Origin: Ligula intestinalis
Lineage: Eukaryota > Platyhelminthes > Cestoda > Diphyllobothriidea > Diphyllobothriidae
Length of the DNA stretch: 64,000 nt
Reading direction: 5' to 3'
Assembly: GCA_036362985.1 (NCBI GenBank)
Contig: JAYGXS010000005.1
Location: 28,547,041-28,611,040, forward strand
This document shows positions 52,730-63,439 of this stretch, one piece after another (position 1 is the first letter of the stretch; each line of letters starts with the position of its first letter). Below the pieces are notes generated by a model, which ran no database searches, was not told where the DNA came from, and was given only the letters and a program-made list of their open reading frames with translations. Both the position numbers and the translations under genes were made by a program.

Positions 52730-55420
52730 TAGGTTCTTCCGCTGAATTTTAATTCATAACAGCACCCATCATCAATCGAACATGCATAATTCAGTAGTTA
52801 ATATTTACCGGCGTACGAAAATAATTGCATCTAAAAGTCTGTATCCTGATATGTCCGAATTATGCTGGACAATAGCAAATATTCTGACCCCATTTTAGTA
52901 ATTCCCCCTAATCGAAAAACTCACATTTCGTAGGATTAGTCCCTGCAAGTCCGCATTCGGAAGCCGACCTGGACTGAACAAGTGATATCTAGGAATATTG
53001 CACCTTAATGCCATTTCAGCACATAGATGAGCGATTTCAATTAACGGGCCTGGAAAGCACAGTTGCTGGGTGACGTTACTGGCAGACCACATGCTATTGG
53101 AGAGTTCATAGGTGAGGGTGATTCGGAAAGTGGAATTAAAGCCTCATCAATCAAGCACCTCTTAGCAACAAACCACATGGGTCCGCTATTTTATCGGCAT
53201 AGCAGGGTTGTAGGCTTTCAAATATGCAAACTGACCCCTTACTGACTTCAGAGGGGTCGTGTGAAGACCATGAAGGATTATTTGATCCAACAGTAAATCT
53301 TTTTTTCGATCGGTGCAAAACATTTGACGCAGTATAGTTGCAGTTTTCAGCTAATGTTAAAAAATTCGCTGTCAATCACGGGTAGACAAAAATCTATGAT
53401 CACAATACCGGTGCAATCATCCTTGTTTGAGAGTACTTATGTGCAAAGCAACTGATTTCAGACACCTCATGTTACATTTATACAGAGAGGCTCACCAACA
53501 CCGCATCTGTAACAGTAACACCCTGGTGTAAGATGCACGCGATCAACTAGCGCGTGTTCATGAACTCATACCATCACAGGTAAACAAAGCTCACGAGAAA
53601 AGCGACTAAGAAGGATACCGCAGTTGACACCAAAGAAAATATTCTCCTTATCGTTCAGACTGAGCTCGGTGCTTGTTCAGTGACAGAAATAGTAGTAATT
53701 TCGGTGGCATACTATTCCGTGACGTGACCGACAGGCATAATAAGATCTTGAGGTGAAATTTACGCGTGATGATCGGCGGTAGCAGTTTAATCCATGCTCT
53801 TTGCCAAAAGCTGGAACATTCATCGCGCTTGTTAGCCTATTTTAATCTAAAAATAGGCCAGAATGTCGGCGGAAGTTATGCTCCACTAAAGACTAGCAAT
53901 ACCCCAAACCGCACCAGATCAGTATGCGACTATAGAATGCAATTATCAACAAAGATTTCTGCGCTCTTTTTGTGACATCAAAATTGTTGCAGGCAGTTAA
54001 TCTTTGACAAAGCAGGCGATTGTAGCAGCAAACTTCTATGTTTTACAACAAAACAAAAGGTTAAGTTGTGACTAGTGCTACGTTTCGTCGTCCAAGTAAA
54101 TACCGATTAACCTAATATATTTATGTACTGTTATATGCCAAGTAACTAACTTATCGTTGGGAAATAGTGAGCTAGTGTGGCTAGAAGACAATGTGTTTAG
54201 CTGTCCTCGGTAGTGGCGTTAGCGATTGCGTAGCTGAGGCAAGTAGCTAAAATCACTTAACTGTCGCGTGATGTTCGGGATACCAGAAGCTCCGTTATTG
54301 TAAACAGAGTCCCATTCAGTCAGTGATAGTCAAGAGAAACTGTCATTCACATAAAACCGAAGCACACCAACTTTTATTATACATTTTCTGGAAGATAAAA
54401 TATGCGCAAATCTAGACGGTGAAAATGAAGACCCCTTCCGTGAGCAAAGAACATTCTGAATGGGGTATTTTATCTACTTATTCAGCTCGCAAGTTCTGGA
54501 TGCCCAAGGTGAGACTTCCGCCATATTTGATCATGCATGTTCTTCATTATTGTAACTGCACAACCATTCGCCGTCGAAACTTAGTCAGTTGTCCAACGCC
54601 TACGAAATAATGAAGACTCAAATGAATATGCACCCCTAGCTGAGAGCTGCAGAAGCTGGTTAAGCTTTCACTGGGTTAATAAAACACTGCAGTATGCGTT
54701 GGGTTTCGTTAAGCCTCCGGACTTCGGAAGGCTGAAACCACATACACATTAGCAGACGAGGATAGTTGTCATCACCGTTTACATGCCCCATATACACAGA
54801 AAGAAAAGTCCATACAGTCTTGCTGTAGCAGTGATCATGTCAGTCACTGCCCCAAAAAATTCGGCAATGTATCCTACCTACCCAACGCTATCGTAGCTCC
54901 ACACAAATTGTTTCAGCTATCCCGGTGGTCAAATTTATCCCTAGGGAAAGGAATACCAACAACATTATTCATGAGTCAAGACACTGACTGCATAACGGAA
55001 GCCGCAGTGGTTTAAGATGCTGTTGACTCTGTATTCATAAGTCGTAGAATGCGCAAATCAAGTATAATGAAGTACACTAGCGTTGGCAGAGAAATCAAGA
55101 AGCTATTATGGAGCTAAATCAAAATTGAAAGTGCGTCGTGTTAACGCGCGTTACCCATTGTGTGTTATTTGGCCTTAAATTGCCTTCTGCTTAGAACACA
55201 GGGCAGTCCCTTGAAAAGTTTCGCACATGACACTAGGTTAGCACCACCGAAAGAAAACGCGCGCATCAAAATAGGCAAATAATGGGCAGTTTGTCATTCT
55301 GTGGTCTGAGTCTACCTAGGAAACTGACAAAAAACAGGCACCTCTTACAAAATGTGTCTGAATTGGTCAAAGCTGTAAACAAAGGGTAATATTCAAGATA
55401 GGATCGTAAAAAGTAGTAAG
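52730..55420. other. Low-repeat, AT-rich region; intron or intergenic
   Basis: No retroelement motif is seen in about 2.7 kb, unlike the rest of the window. A 23-nt micro-exon-like segment occurs at 54486-54508 (strong acceptor, AAG|GTGAGA donor). Any downstream exons of the TMEM127-like gene should lie on the minus strand here, but I could not find one, including a PPPAY-like C-terminus. Confidence 0.35.
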
Positions 55421-55426
55421 GCTGAC

Positions 55427-55895
55427 CTGAAAAGCTCAATCGGGGTCCAAAACGTTCGAGTTGCAAGTGCCGAAATTGAAAATAAGCCAGCTAGTAGAAT
55501 GAAGTAAAATCCCCCGGAGAAAGCAATATTGAAACTGTCGACTTGAGTCTTTGCGCTATCAATGAATTCCAACGTTTCATTTGAGGAGGAAAACACTGGT
55601 AATTGGAATTCCGTAGAAATCTGTTTGAATTGGTATTGGCTGATGAGCGATGCCGTCCAGTACATGAGCCCAAGGGAACACGCACAGAGAACCACTTTGA
55701 AGTTATATACAAGCAACTTCATACCTGCGCATGTATCCAACGCTCCTTTCGACTGTATTTTTTTGGCAAGCGCGCAGCTGAATTGCAAACTCGAAACAAG
55801 TTGTACAAGAGTACAAATCAAAGCCAAGAAGATAAACACAAGACAAATGTACATGAGGATAACTATATCGCCGGTGAGACACTTGTCAAGAGTTT
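55427..55895 (-). CDS. TMEM127-like membrane protein, main exon
   Basis: The exon (469 nt) encodes three hydrophobic segments: DIVILMYICLVFIFLALICT, FKVVLCACSLGLMYWTASLI and FNIAFSGGFYFILLAGLFSI. A short loop with CALAKKIQSKGALDTCAGM lies between the first two. The pattern GLMYWTASLI, then FYFILLAGxFSISALAT, parallels vertebrate TMEM127, a three- to four-pass endosomal/plasma-membrane protein that restrains mTORC1 signalling. The exon ends in AG|GTCAGC, phase 2. The C-terminal tail is missing. The 187-codon open frame starting at 55956 includes the intron and is not the true start. No transposon motif is present. Family call from memory, moderate. Confidence 0.55.
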
Positions 55896-55932
55896 CTAAA
55901 GGATTAATGTCACAGGATACACACGTACTTAC

Positions 55933-55987
55933 TCGTAAACCTTTCAATCGCAACATCCCGTGAAACTCTTCGAAATGAAAATATATC
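55933..55987 (-). CDS. TMEM127-like gene, preceding exon
   Basis: Acceptor tatagggtttcag and donor A|GTAAGT enclose 55 nt that read DIFSFRRVSRDVAIERFT. The phase joins with the main exon to give FTKTLDKCLTGDIVIL. The intervening 37-nt intron (55932-55896) has GTAAGT and TTTAG ends. Introns this short are well known in flatworms. The exon matches the extracellular/luminal segment before the second membrane helix in TMEM127-like proteins only loosely. Confidence 0.5.
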
Positions 55988-56460
55988 CTGAAACCCTATA
56001 GCCTTTAACTGACAAGGGGCATTCGATAGCAGAAAACTGTCTTTTAAAATAATTGCTCCACACAAAAGTAAAGTTGCCAAAAGATTTGAAAAAAATGTTA
56101 GATTGCTCCTGCGCCTTAAGAAGAGCCGAGTGTTTGGAACTGGTTCAGTCCCTTAAGAATGTGCGTTAGAAATAAAAATACTTACCATCAAACGGTGCAA
56201 TGGCTGTAGGAATCATTGCAAACGGAAAACCCCGAGTGTTTGTAGCGGGCCGAAGATGTCGAGGTTGGCACACACCTAAAGATTAAGTGACCTGAGAATG
56301 GTTCTGCAGCGGAAACCCGGAATTGTATTGATAAGCATCACCCAAGCACACATATGTTAAGGTTAGGGTAAAAGGAAACGTGAATATATAGAGACATCTA
56401 CTAGTAATAGAGAGTAGGTACAGAGTAAGAAAATAATATGGGGATAGGGAACGGCGTTAC
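55988..56460. other. Upstream intron of the TMEM127-like gene, nothing else assigned
   Basis: A strong donor (ATG|GTAAGTATTT, minus strand, at 56185) is preceded by a short open stretch ending MIPTAIAPFD, but its phase does not fit the exon at 55987. First exons are therefore not assigned. Confidence 0.35.
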
Positions 56461-56540
56461 ATCAATGAGAGTTCCATCTGAATTGGAGGGTGTTCTCTAA
56501 TGTCTGATCAGTTACCGGTGGGGAATACAGTGCTGTGGGC

Positions 56541-56767
56541 AGGCAGGCAAGTAGCCCTTGTTGGATCCGGAACCCTGCCGGGTGGGCCTCAATCCCGGCA
56601 CCGACGAGGAGTCGGAGCAGCATAGTCAAAAGGGGCTGCTCTGCCATAAAAAAAACAGATGAAGAGGAGAAGAGATGGATCCAGCACAGGGAGGTTTGTT
56701 GAAGCAGACCTTGTCCACCCTGAGGGCGGGTGGGAACGCGGTCGAGGACGCGTCTGCTGTGGTTCCC
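56541..56767 (-). mobile_element. 227-bp internally deleted LINE derivative with 13-bp TSD
   Basis: Perfect 13-bp repeats CAGTGCTGTGGGC flank it (56528-56540 and 56768-56780). On the minus strand the 5' part matches the 32.0-kb LINE from its first bases (AACCACAGCAGACGCGTC) through its start region (MAEQPLLTMLLRLLVGAGIE). At the place of ETNPGP it reads EAHPAG and jumps directly to the LINE's last 22 bp (TTCCGGATCCAAC.AGGGCTAC), then a CTGC-type tail. It is a non-autonomous copy with both ends and no body. Confidence 0.8.
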
Positions 56768-56994
56768 CAGTGCTGTGGGCGACTTCAGGGGCGGGACGGG
56801 AGTGCTGACATTGTGTGTGGGACTGAGATACGATTGACGGCGGCAGCGGGAAGGGGGTCAGCGGCTGTGAGGGGAAAGGGCACCGGTTTCTTCACTTACA
56901 ATCGATCACAGCATCTCCACCCTGGGCCTGCACCAAAAGTGACGACCTTGGTGTACTTAAACTATCATTCCTATTCTCCACTCGTTACAGTTCT

Positions 56995-57710
56995 TTAATA
57001 CTCCTGTCGGGTCCGCGACCTGTAGGGATTCATTATTCCCGATCGGTGGGCACTGGCGTCTGTGCCCAGTATGAATGGGGTACTGTTGTTGCTTAGGTCC
57101 GGGAACGTGAGGATGGGTGCGGCGGTGAGAGCTTCCTTTAGGTGGCCGAAAGCGGTTTCACACTGGGTTGTCCACAGGAATGACCGCGTCTTCTTCATGA
57201 GCCTGATAAGAGGGAAAGCGATGCGGGCATATTACGGAATGAAGGCCCTGTCAAGCCTGCCAAGCCAAGGAATGAGCGGACCTCGTGTCCAGTTGCTGGC
57301 TGTGGCCATTCCGTCACGGCCTGGACCTTGTCGGGGTCGGTCGTGAGTCCTTGGCTTCTAACGATGTGTCCGATAAATAGAATTTCTGTTTGAAGGAACT
57401 TGCACTTCTTTGGGTTGAGAGTCAATCCGGCCTCTTGGTATCTCGTCAATACCTCTGACAGATTCTCTAGAAGTTCGGTTACAGTAGCTCCCCATACTAT
57501 AACGTCGTCCAAGTACACGAGCCGCTTAAATGGGTATATATTTTGCAGTATTTTTTGCATAAGCCTTTGACAAGTCGCCGCCGCGTTAGCCAAACCCATG
57601 GGTAACGTGTTGAACTCAAATAGTCCTGAGAGTAGAGTAAAGGCGGTCTTGGCCCGAGCTTCCGGGTGTGCTTCAATAAGCCCATAGCTTGAAGACAGAT
57701 ATTAAGCATT
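56995..57710 (-). pseudogene. Ty3/Gypsy RT-RNase H fragment
   Basis: On the minus strand: GLANAAATCQRLMQKILQNI, LVYLDDVIVWGATVTELLEN (YLDD intact, about 57515), LNPKKCKFLQTEILFIGHIV and SFLGLAGL. After a frameshift it reads FLWTTQCETAFGHLKEALTA and FILGTDASAHRSGIMNP, which is the RNase H start. Upstream RT and downstream integrase are missing. It differs from the Gypsy copy at 13.7-14.1 kb. Confidence 0.88.
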
Positions 57711-57895
57711 GGAAACTATTGAACAATCTCCTCATCGTGGAATTCTTATTGTGTCGAAGTTCATCAGAAGACGGAATCAAAGTGGAATTTGTTTCTCAAG
57801 TTGTCGAACTAAAGTCGCAGCCTACTGTAGCAAATACCTTTAAGATGGCCTCAATTTTTGTTCATTTTGCACTATATTAAAGATGGCGGCGAACC

Positions 57896-58380
57896 GTGTC
57901 ACGAATTGGTTATCTCAAGCGGACATAATCCTATTGGCTAACTGACCGGCTATTTTATGTCGGCGAGCTTATGCTATCGGCTATTGTATAAATTAAGCGT
58001 TCCCATTCGTTTAACCCCTATAATATGGACTTAACCTTGCTGTCATTTCCTATATATAGACGGCCCTATGGAAGGTTAACCATCACTCCCGGCGGACACC
58101 TCCACACGTCTCCCAGAAGTCATCCCAGGACCAGGACCAGGACCAGGACAGTCAATCATCCCCGCCAAAGGACGACTTCACTGATTGTTCTGATTGTTAT
58201 AGCCAGGACTAATAAATTAGTCCTTCAATTAGTAGTAAAGTTTAAGAGTAGCAGTCTTTGTTTAAACAGTCTTGTTCTTCTTTGGGTTCGGTTCGGTCGT
58301 TTTCATCTGCTAATCGCATTCGTTGTTCTGTTTCGGGTTATAGTCGCACGAAATCGCCCATCGGTCGTCTCGGTTCGCTA
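57896..58380 (+). repeat. Possible solo LTR
   Basis: The sequence starts TGTCACGAATTGG and has a TATA box (TATAAATTAAG, about 57986). It has a polyadenylation-like AATAAA at 58209-58214 and ends near TTCGCTACA. The order promoter then AATAAA fits an LTR. No matching second LTR, primer-binding site or target duplication was found, so this is tentative. The hexamer array CAGGAC x4 (58128-58152) lies inside. Confidence 0.3.
58128..58152 (+). repeat. CAGGAC minisatellite, four units
   Basis: Four perfect hexamer units follow each other, then a CAGTCA break. The plus frame here reads RTRT repeats, which is composition only. Confidence 0.85.
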
Positions 58381-58734
58381 CACTACAAACAAACAAGTGA
58401 AAAAAGTTTAAAAATTCAGTTACAAGGATCTCAAACTTCCTTGAAGATTATCAGTTATTCTGGACCTCGAAGATCTACAAACGGCTGAGTCGTTCCTGAA
58501 TATCCTGCACATTGTTTATGCATATTTAAAAAGGCTTTTAAGCAATAAGGCGTATTTTTTACTCAGTCTGCTTTAAATATTTGCAAAACTCTACACACCG
58601 TCGGAAAATTTTTGCGATTTTGAATATCAGTCAACACACTACATCACATTCACAAAGGCAAATTATAACATTTTGAATTAAATCGTTTCGTTTGCAACTT
58701 AAACGGAAGAAGAAATTATTGCTCTCGATAATTC

Positions 58735-58815
58735 TTCAAGGCTGCGAGCGGGTTTGGGAATCGAACCGCGGATGCCTCGGGTGGAAGTCGAATGGCTAAC
58801 CGACGGAGCTATTGA
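58735..58815 (-). repeat. tRNA-derived SINE head
   Basis: On the minus strand an A-box-like TAGCTCCGTCGG (58811-58800, one mismatch) precedes a perfect B box GGTTCGATTCC (58767-58757). The D-arm and acceptor pairing is not tRNA-like, so it is not a tRNA gene. It abuts the CR1-like ORF1 region. Confidence 0.55.
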
Positions 58816-58819
58816 AGCG

Positions 58820-61800
58820 TACAGCCGTAAGGATCAAATTCAGTCATCAAATACAAAGTATCGGTCACGAAGCTTATTGAAAAGTCCTCCTGCCAACCGA
58901 AATAAAAGTGTTCAAAGTTTAAGAGATGAAACTCATAAAGATGAAGCCTGCATATCCTGGAAAGACTGGTGATGCATGAACTTGAGGGAGGGAACCTGAC
59001 GTACGCAACAACAGCATCACTCGCCGAAGCGTCTACGCACAAAAATGATCAGGCAAGTAACATAAATGGTCAAGTTGTCCTCGACGAGGAGCACCGTGAT
59101 CAAGATTCTACAGAAACATCTCTAACGGTCTGCGGGACTGATACTCTGCGCCCAATTTTTAGCACATGAGGAACTTTCTGAATTAAAAACCCCGCTAATT
59201 ATAGGCTCATTTTCCGGACGAAAAGTGCAAAATGTATCAAGCAAATCAATCACTCCTAGTGGGTATGCTAAGACTGCATACAAATTACAGAAGGAAACCA
59301 CAAATGTAGAAGGGTGGCAGCAGGAAGCCAGACCTAATAAGTGCCATCCCAGCCTCCAAAAGAAGCCTATCTACGGTGATGGTTACGAAAACACAAAGTC
59401 AAACAACTATTCATAACAACATCTCAGAGTCTTCCGATAGCAGTAAGACTGGAAAAACTTCAAGGGTTTCCCTTGACCGACAAAACTGCATAGTTGTTTC
59501 AGACGAGTCAAACGCAACTACAGGTGCGGCATTAAAGAAGTCATACACGAATCGGAAAAACAACATTATCATACAGGGTGCTCATGATTCCACGTTTGAC
59601 AGTACAACGGAGCGAGTTGCACATGACTATGATCGAATACACGAATACGTCAGCTCTGCCCTAAAGAATGGGTAAACCTATATCGTAAATAAAGCCTTCC
59701 GTCTTGGTAAAGCAGACCTAGGCCGCGACCTAAAACAAACCCAAGCCCTCTCAAAGTTATATTCGATAACGAAGGCTCGGCATCAAAACTGCTAAAAGGA
59801 AAAACGGCCTTATGAAATTGGCACAATCAAGTGTTTTTTCGGCCAGAGTTTGAGCCGAGGGAGTGGATGAAAATGAGGCAACTAAGAATTGAATTGAGAG
59901 AGAGGACCGAAAGCGGGGCAAATGGCCTGAAAATAAAAGATGAGCAAAGAATAAAAGTCAAGGAGCCCTTCCTCTGGCCAAAAACTGTCAGGTGAGGGTT
60001 GGGCCTCACGGAGTAAACTATCACTAAAGATCCTAACAGTTAATTTACAAAGCTTGTTTAACATGCTGGATAAACTTAACAACTTGGTCGTTGAGGTGAA
60101 ACCAGAAATCATGGCTTACACTGAAACTTGGCTTTCAAAAGATATCGCTGATTCTGAACTATCGCTTAGAGGATATCAGATTACCAGGAAAGACAGAATA
60201 ACTAGGGGAGGAGGGCTTATAGTCTATGTCACTTGCAAGCTGACAGCCACGGCTGAAGTACCGGTCCCAGCACCAGATGTGGCAATGCTAAATATTACTA
60301 TATCTGCTAAGTACGCCAGGCCACTGACGCTTTCGGTGGCGTACCGCCAACCAAACCATACTCCTGACCAAGACAATATCCTCATAGCAGAATTGTATTG
60401 GGTTAGTGAGAAAAAAGACTCCCTTATCGTTGGGGACTTTAACGCTCCTGGTGTTGACTGGCAGACATGGACTGCACAGGGTCTTCAAGACTACTTCAAT
60501 TATAATTTCCGTATTTAAATCTGGGTCCCGATCAGATATTCACAATTATCGTTGCGTTCATAAAACGCCCCCTCTGGCTTAACTCTTTGAAAAACTAATT
60601 GCCGAAAAATTACAGATTTCTGCATAAATAATAACATTCTCAGCTCCTCACAGCATGGCTTTTTAAGGGACCGATCTTGTGAAACATGCCACATGTTTTT
60701 TTCTCAATCTACTTACTTCTCTTCGTAATGATCATCTATCTGTGGTTGTTAACCATTTTGACCTTAGTAAAGCATTTGATAAAGTTTCTCATAGGAGGCT
60801 CCTAGCCAAACTAGAGGCTATAGGATTTCGTAGTCCTCTAACTGACTTCAGCAGATCTTATCTTGCAAATCGACAACAAAAGGTCTTAGTGGAATCCTCA
60901 AACTCTACTCCTACCGCAATTTTGAGTGGTGTCCTTCAAGGTACCTTGCTAGGTCCTCTGCAATTCTCATTGAGTGTAAAACACTTGCAACCTTATATTT
61001 ATGCAGATGATCTCAAGTGTGCTTACTCCTCCTCTAACTCTACGGCCGCGAGAAGCCTAGAACAAATTTATTCTGATCTGCATGCTCTTTTGGCGTGGAG
61101 CTTAACATGGCAGATGGAGTTCTCACCTTATAAGTGCCGATACACGTGCTTTGGGCCGGAGAGGCTGCCACAAGGTTACCCAACGACCGAATGTTCCAGT
61201 ATCAAGGACCTAGGATAAAGCTAAACCAATAAATAAGACCTTTCTCCTCACGCCGATAGAATGACAGCCAAAGCCGCACAGATTTGCGGCTTTATTTCTT
61301 AAAAATTATATTTTCCTGAAATGAAATTAAGACTTTATCGTATTTTCATGCTTCCCGTCTAAGAATACTGTTGCCCGTTTTTCTGTCTCATGAATGAAGT
61401 TAACCATTAAAAATTGAACAAATTCAAAAGATTTCCCACGAAAATTGCTGTATCTGACAGCTTCTAATACTTGTTACTCAAATAGATGTTAATATACGAA
61501 ACTAAGGTTCCTTTGGGTAAGGAGACTGGAAGCAGGCTTTTGTCTTCTTTTTCGACTCAATTATAGCACAAATTTACCCAGGACTTCTGTCATTACTCCC
61601 GTCAGCCGTCCCTACAACCCAAGAAACTCGGCACTTGTAATACCCCTTCCTGCATCTGCCTCATGTAAACGCTCTTTGTTTTTTGCTTCCAGATATAGCT
61701 TTCTTTGGAATAACTTGCCACTCGAAATAAATTCGTTAACTAGACTTTATGCTTTCAAACGGAGACTGCACATTAACCTTAACACTGACTCTATTAACCT

Positions 61801-61870
61801 TCTATTCTCCTCATCTTTTCCGAGCAGCTTTCTACATAACTCTGAGATAGGACCATCGCGAATTTAGGAG
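58820..61870 (+). pseudogene. CR1-like LINE, ORF1 to C-terminus, decayed
   Basis: ORF1 pieces occur at 58820-59720 (Ser/Asn/Lys-rich) and 59843-59995 (EFEPREWMKMRQLRIELRER, IKVKEPFLWPKTVR). EN (60054-60518) has MAYTETWLSKDIADSE, TRGGGLIVYV, SVAYRQPN and SLIVGDFNAPGVDWQ. RT begins near 60520 (KSGSRSDIHNYR). The long frame 60679-61218 has FDLSKAFDKVSHRRLL, SGVLQGTLLGPL and IYADDLKCAYSS with the catalytic pair intact. The C-terminus at 61676-61867 has FLWNNLPLEINSL and FKRRLHINLN. Frameshifts separate the blocks. The family is shared with 63.4-64 kb. Confidence 0.85.
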
Positions 61871-61871
61871 A

Positions 61872-62700
61872 TCCGCTTGAAACTATTCTCTCTGCCTCGT
61901 GTCCCCCGATAACCTAGATGTTTCCATTAACCACCGCTGAATCAAACGAAGCCACGCGGAAGTACTTAGTCTAAAATGCTGCAGTTTCGTTGACTACTCA
62001 CCTTCACCAGACCACCCACACCTACTGCGGCTCTACTACTATGGTCCTACTACTATCTTCCTAAGCAGTTTTTTCTCTTGCACACTTTTTGAACATGGAG
62101 GCCCGTTGAACACTGTCTGCATTTTCACTCTGAGAGTTTTTATTAACTGCCATAAGTTTTCGTTTTTTGTTTAAAATTAACTGCAAAACATTGCTAAATG
62201 TTGCCTTAAAAGGACAATTGCTGCTGACATTATTACGACTTTCTACGTCTACTTGCACATATTGTCAAATTCTATTTTGAATTTTTATTTTTTCGAAATT
62301 AACTTTGTACTGATAGTGCCATCCCGGCGCTGAAAAATATAAATTCCAAAGTCACAAATTAGTACAATAGGCCACAGACAAACTGCTCTGGCAAATCGTC
62401 GCGCTTGGAGCGCGGGCTATGGAAGGACAGCAGTAAATCTGTCTCGACCTTACCTTTACCCGAGAGGAGGAAACTGTGATTGACCTGCAGGATCGACCCC
62501 GATTAGGTCAAGCGACCATATTATGCTGTATTTTGAGTATTCGCTGTTCTATAAACCATACTCCTCCGACACATGGAAAAGTAACACTTGGAAGGGCGAC
62601 TACCCACTTATGAGAAGAGAAATGTCAGAAGTATCATGGGAAACAGATCTCCAAGGTGGGGCAAATGAATAGTGGATGACCTTTAGCTCGACGTTGAAAA
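61872..62700. other. No gene assigned
   Basis: AT-rich. A minus frame at 62061-62258 has no motif. Confidence 0.4.
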
Positions 62701-62739
62701 GGACTGTTTTTCTCAACCATCCCTTCAGAAGAAAGACAA

Positions 62740-62990
62740 GTACGAATCACCCGAAGTGGATGAATTCAAACTTGCAGGCCCCTTTCAAAAAAGAAACCAC
62801 TTCTGGAGGCGCTACAGATTAACTGGCTCTGATAAACACGTAAGGGAGAATCAGTAACGACGTACCATTTGTAAAAAGAGAAGCTAATAAACTGCGCAAG
62901 AAAAAAGAGTTGAACATATTACACAAGTCGTTGGAACAGCCCAAGATATTGTACGGTTACATACGAAGCACGAAGAGATAAATAGATAGA
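62740..62990 (+). pseudogene. LINE EN-RT connector fragment
   Basis: The plus strand reads HFWRRYRLTGSDKHVRE and, after a frame change, LRKKKELNILHKSLEQPKIL then YGYIRSTKR. This is the connector between endonuclease and RT in CR1-like ORF2 proteins. It ends where a minus-strand LINE tail begins. Confidence 0.65.
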
Positions 62991-63115
62991 TAAATTTTAT
63001 ATTTTTAGGCCCAGAGGGCCTCGTCAATGCAAACTTAGTGCTGTGGAAAAATAAATACAAAGTTGATAAATGCTGCTCCCCGTGAAACAACCACAAAGGC
63101 AGCGGGAGTGGTTAG
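62963..63115 (-). mobile_element. LINE 3' end, 5'-truncated, minus strand
   Basis: On the minus strand: GCATTGACGAGGCCCTCTGG, then CCTAAAAATATAAAATTTAT and a TCTA-type microsatellite tail (62975-62992). This is a typical CR1-like LINE 3' end with a short palindrome (AGGCCCAGAGGGCCT) and simple-repeat tail. It interrupts the plus-strand LINE connector. Confidence 0.55.
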
Positions 63116-63439
63116 TAGTGTTGGCATATTAATTCATTTTCACCAACATATCGTCAATTTAAAATTGTAGTCAACACTTTCTGAAACGCATGGTGAACTA
63201 AGGAGGAAGCAGTGAAAAAAACTCCTACCATTAAAGCTGCGGCGTAGTTCAGCGAACCCCGCTTAAAAAAAACAAAACGTAGGCAAAAAAAACTGCTTCA
63301 ACAAAATTAATTGGTTGGTTGAGAGGATTGATTGTAGTGCAAATGAGACAGGACTCTTGATGAGAACGTATGTGGGTTGGAAACGCTTCTTGTAATTGGA
63401 GACATCATATAACAGCAGAGGCTGTCGTTTACCACTGTA
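63116..63439. other. No gene assigned
   Basis: AT-rich sequence between the inserted LINE 3' end and the RT block. It may be decayed LINE. Confidence 0.35.

Noticed and set aside
53053..53110. Possible plus-strand exon (QLLGDVTGRPHAIGEFI) with donor GTGAGG
   Set aside because: The acceptor is weak, and joining to 52632-52728 in phase gives a stop codon.
56167..56225. Candidate first exon of the TMEM127-like gene with strong donor
   Set aside because: Its open frame (MIPTAIAPFD) ends in phase 1 while the exon at 55987 starts in phase 0. The other frames contain stops.
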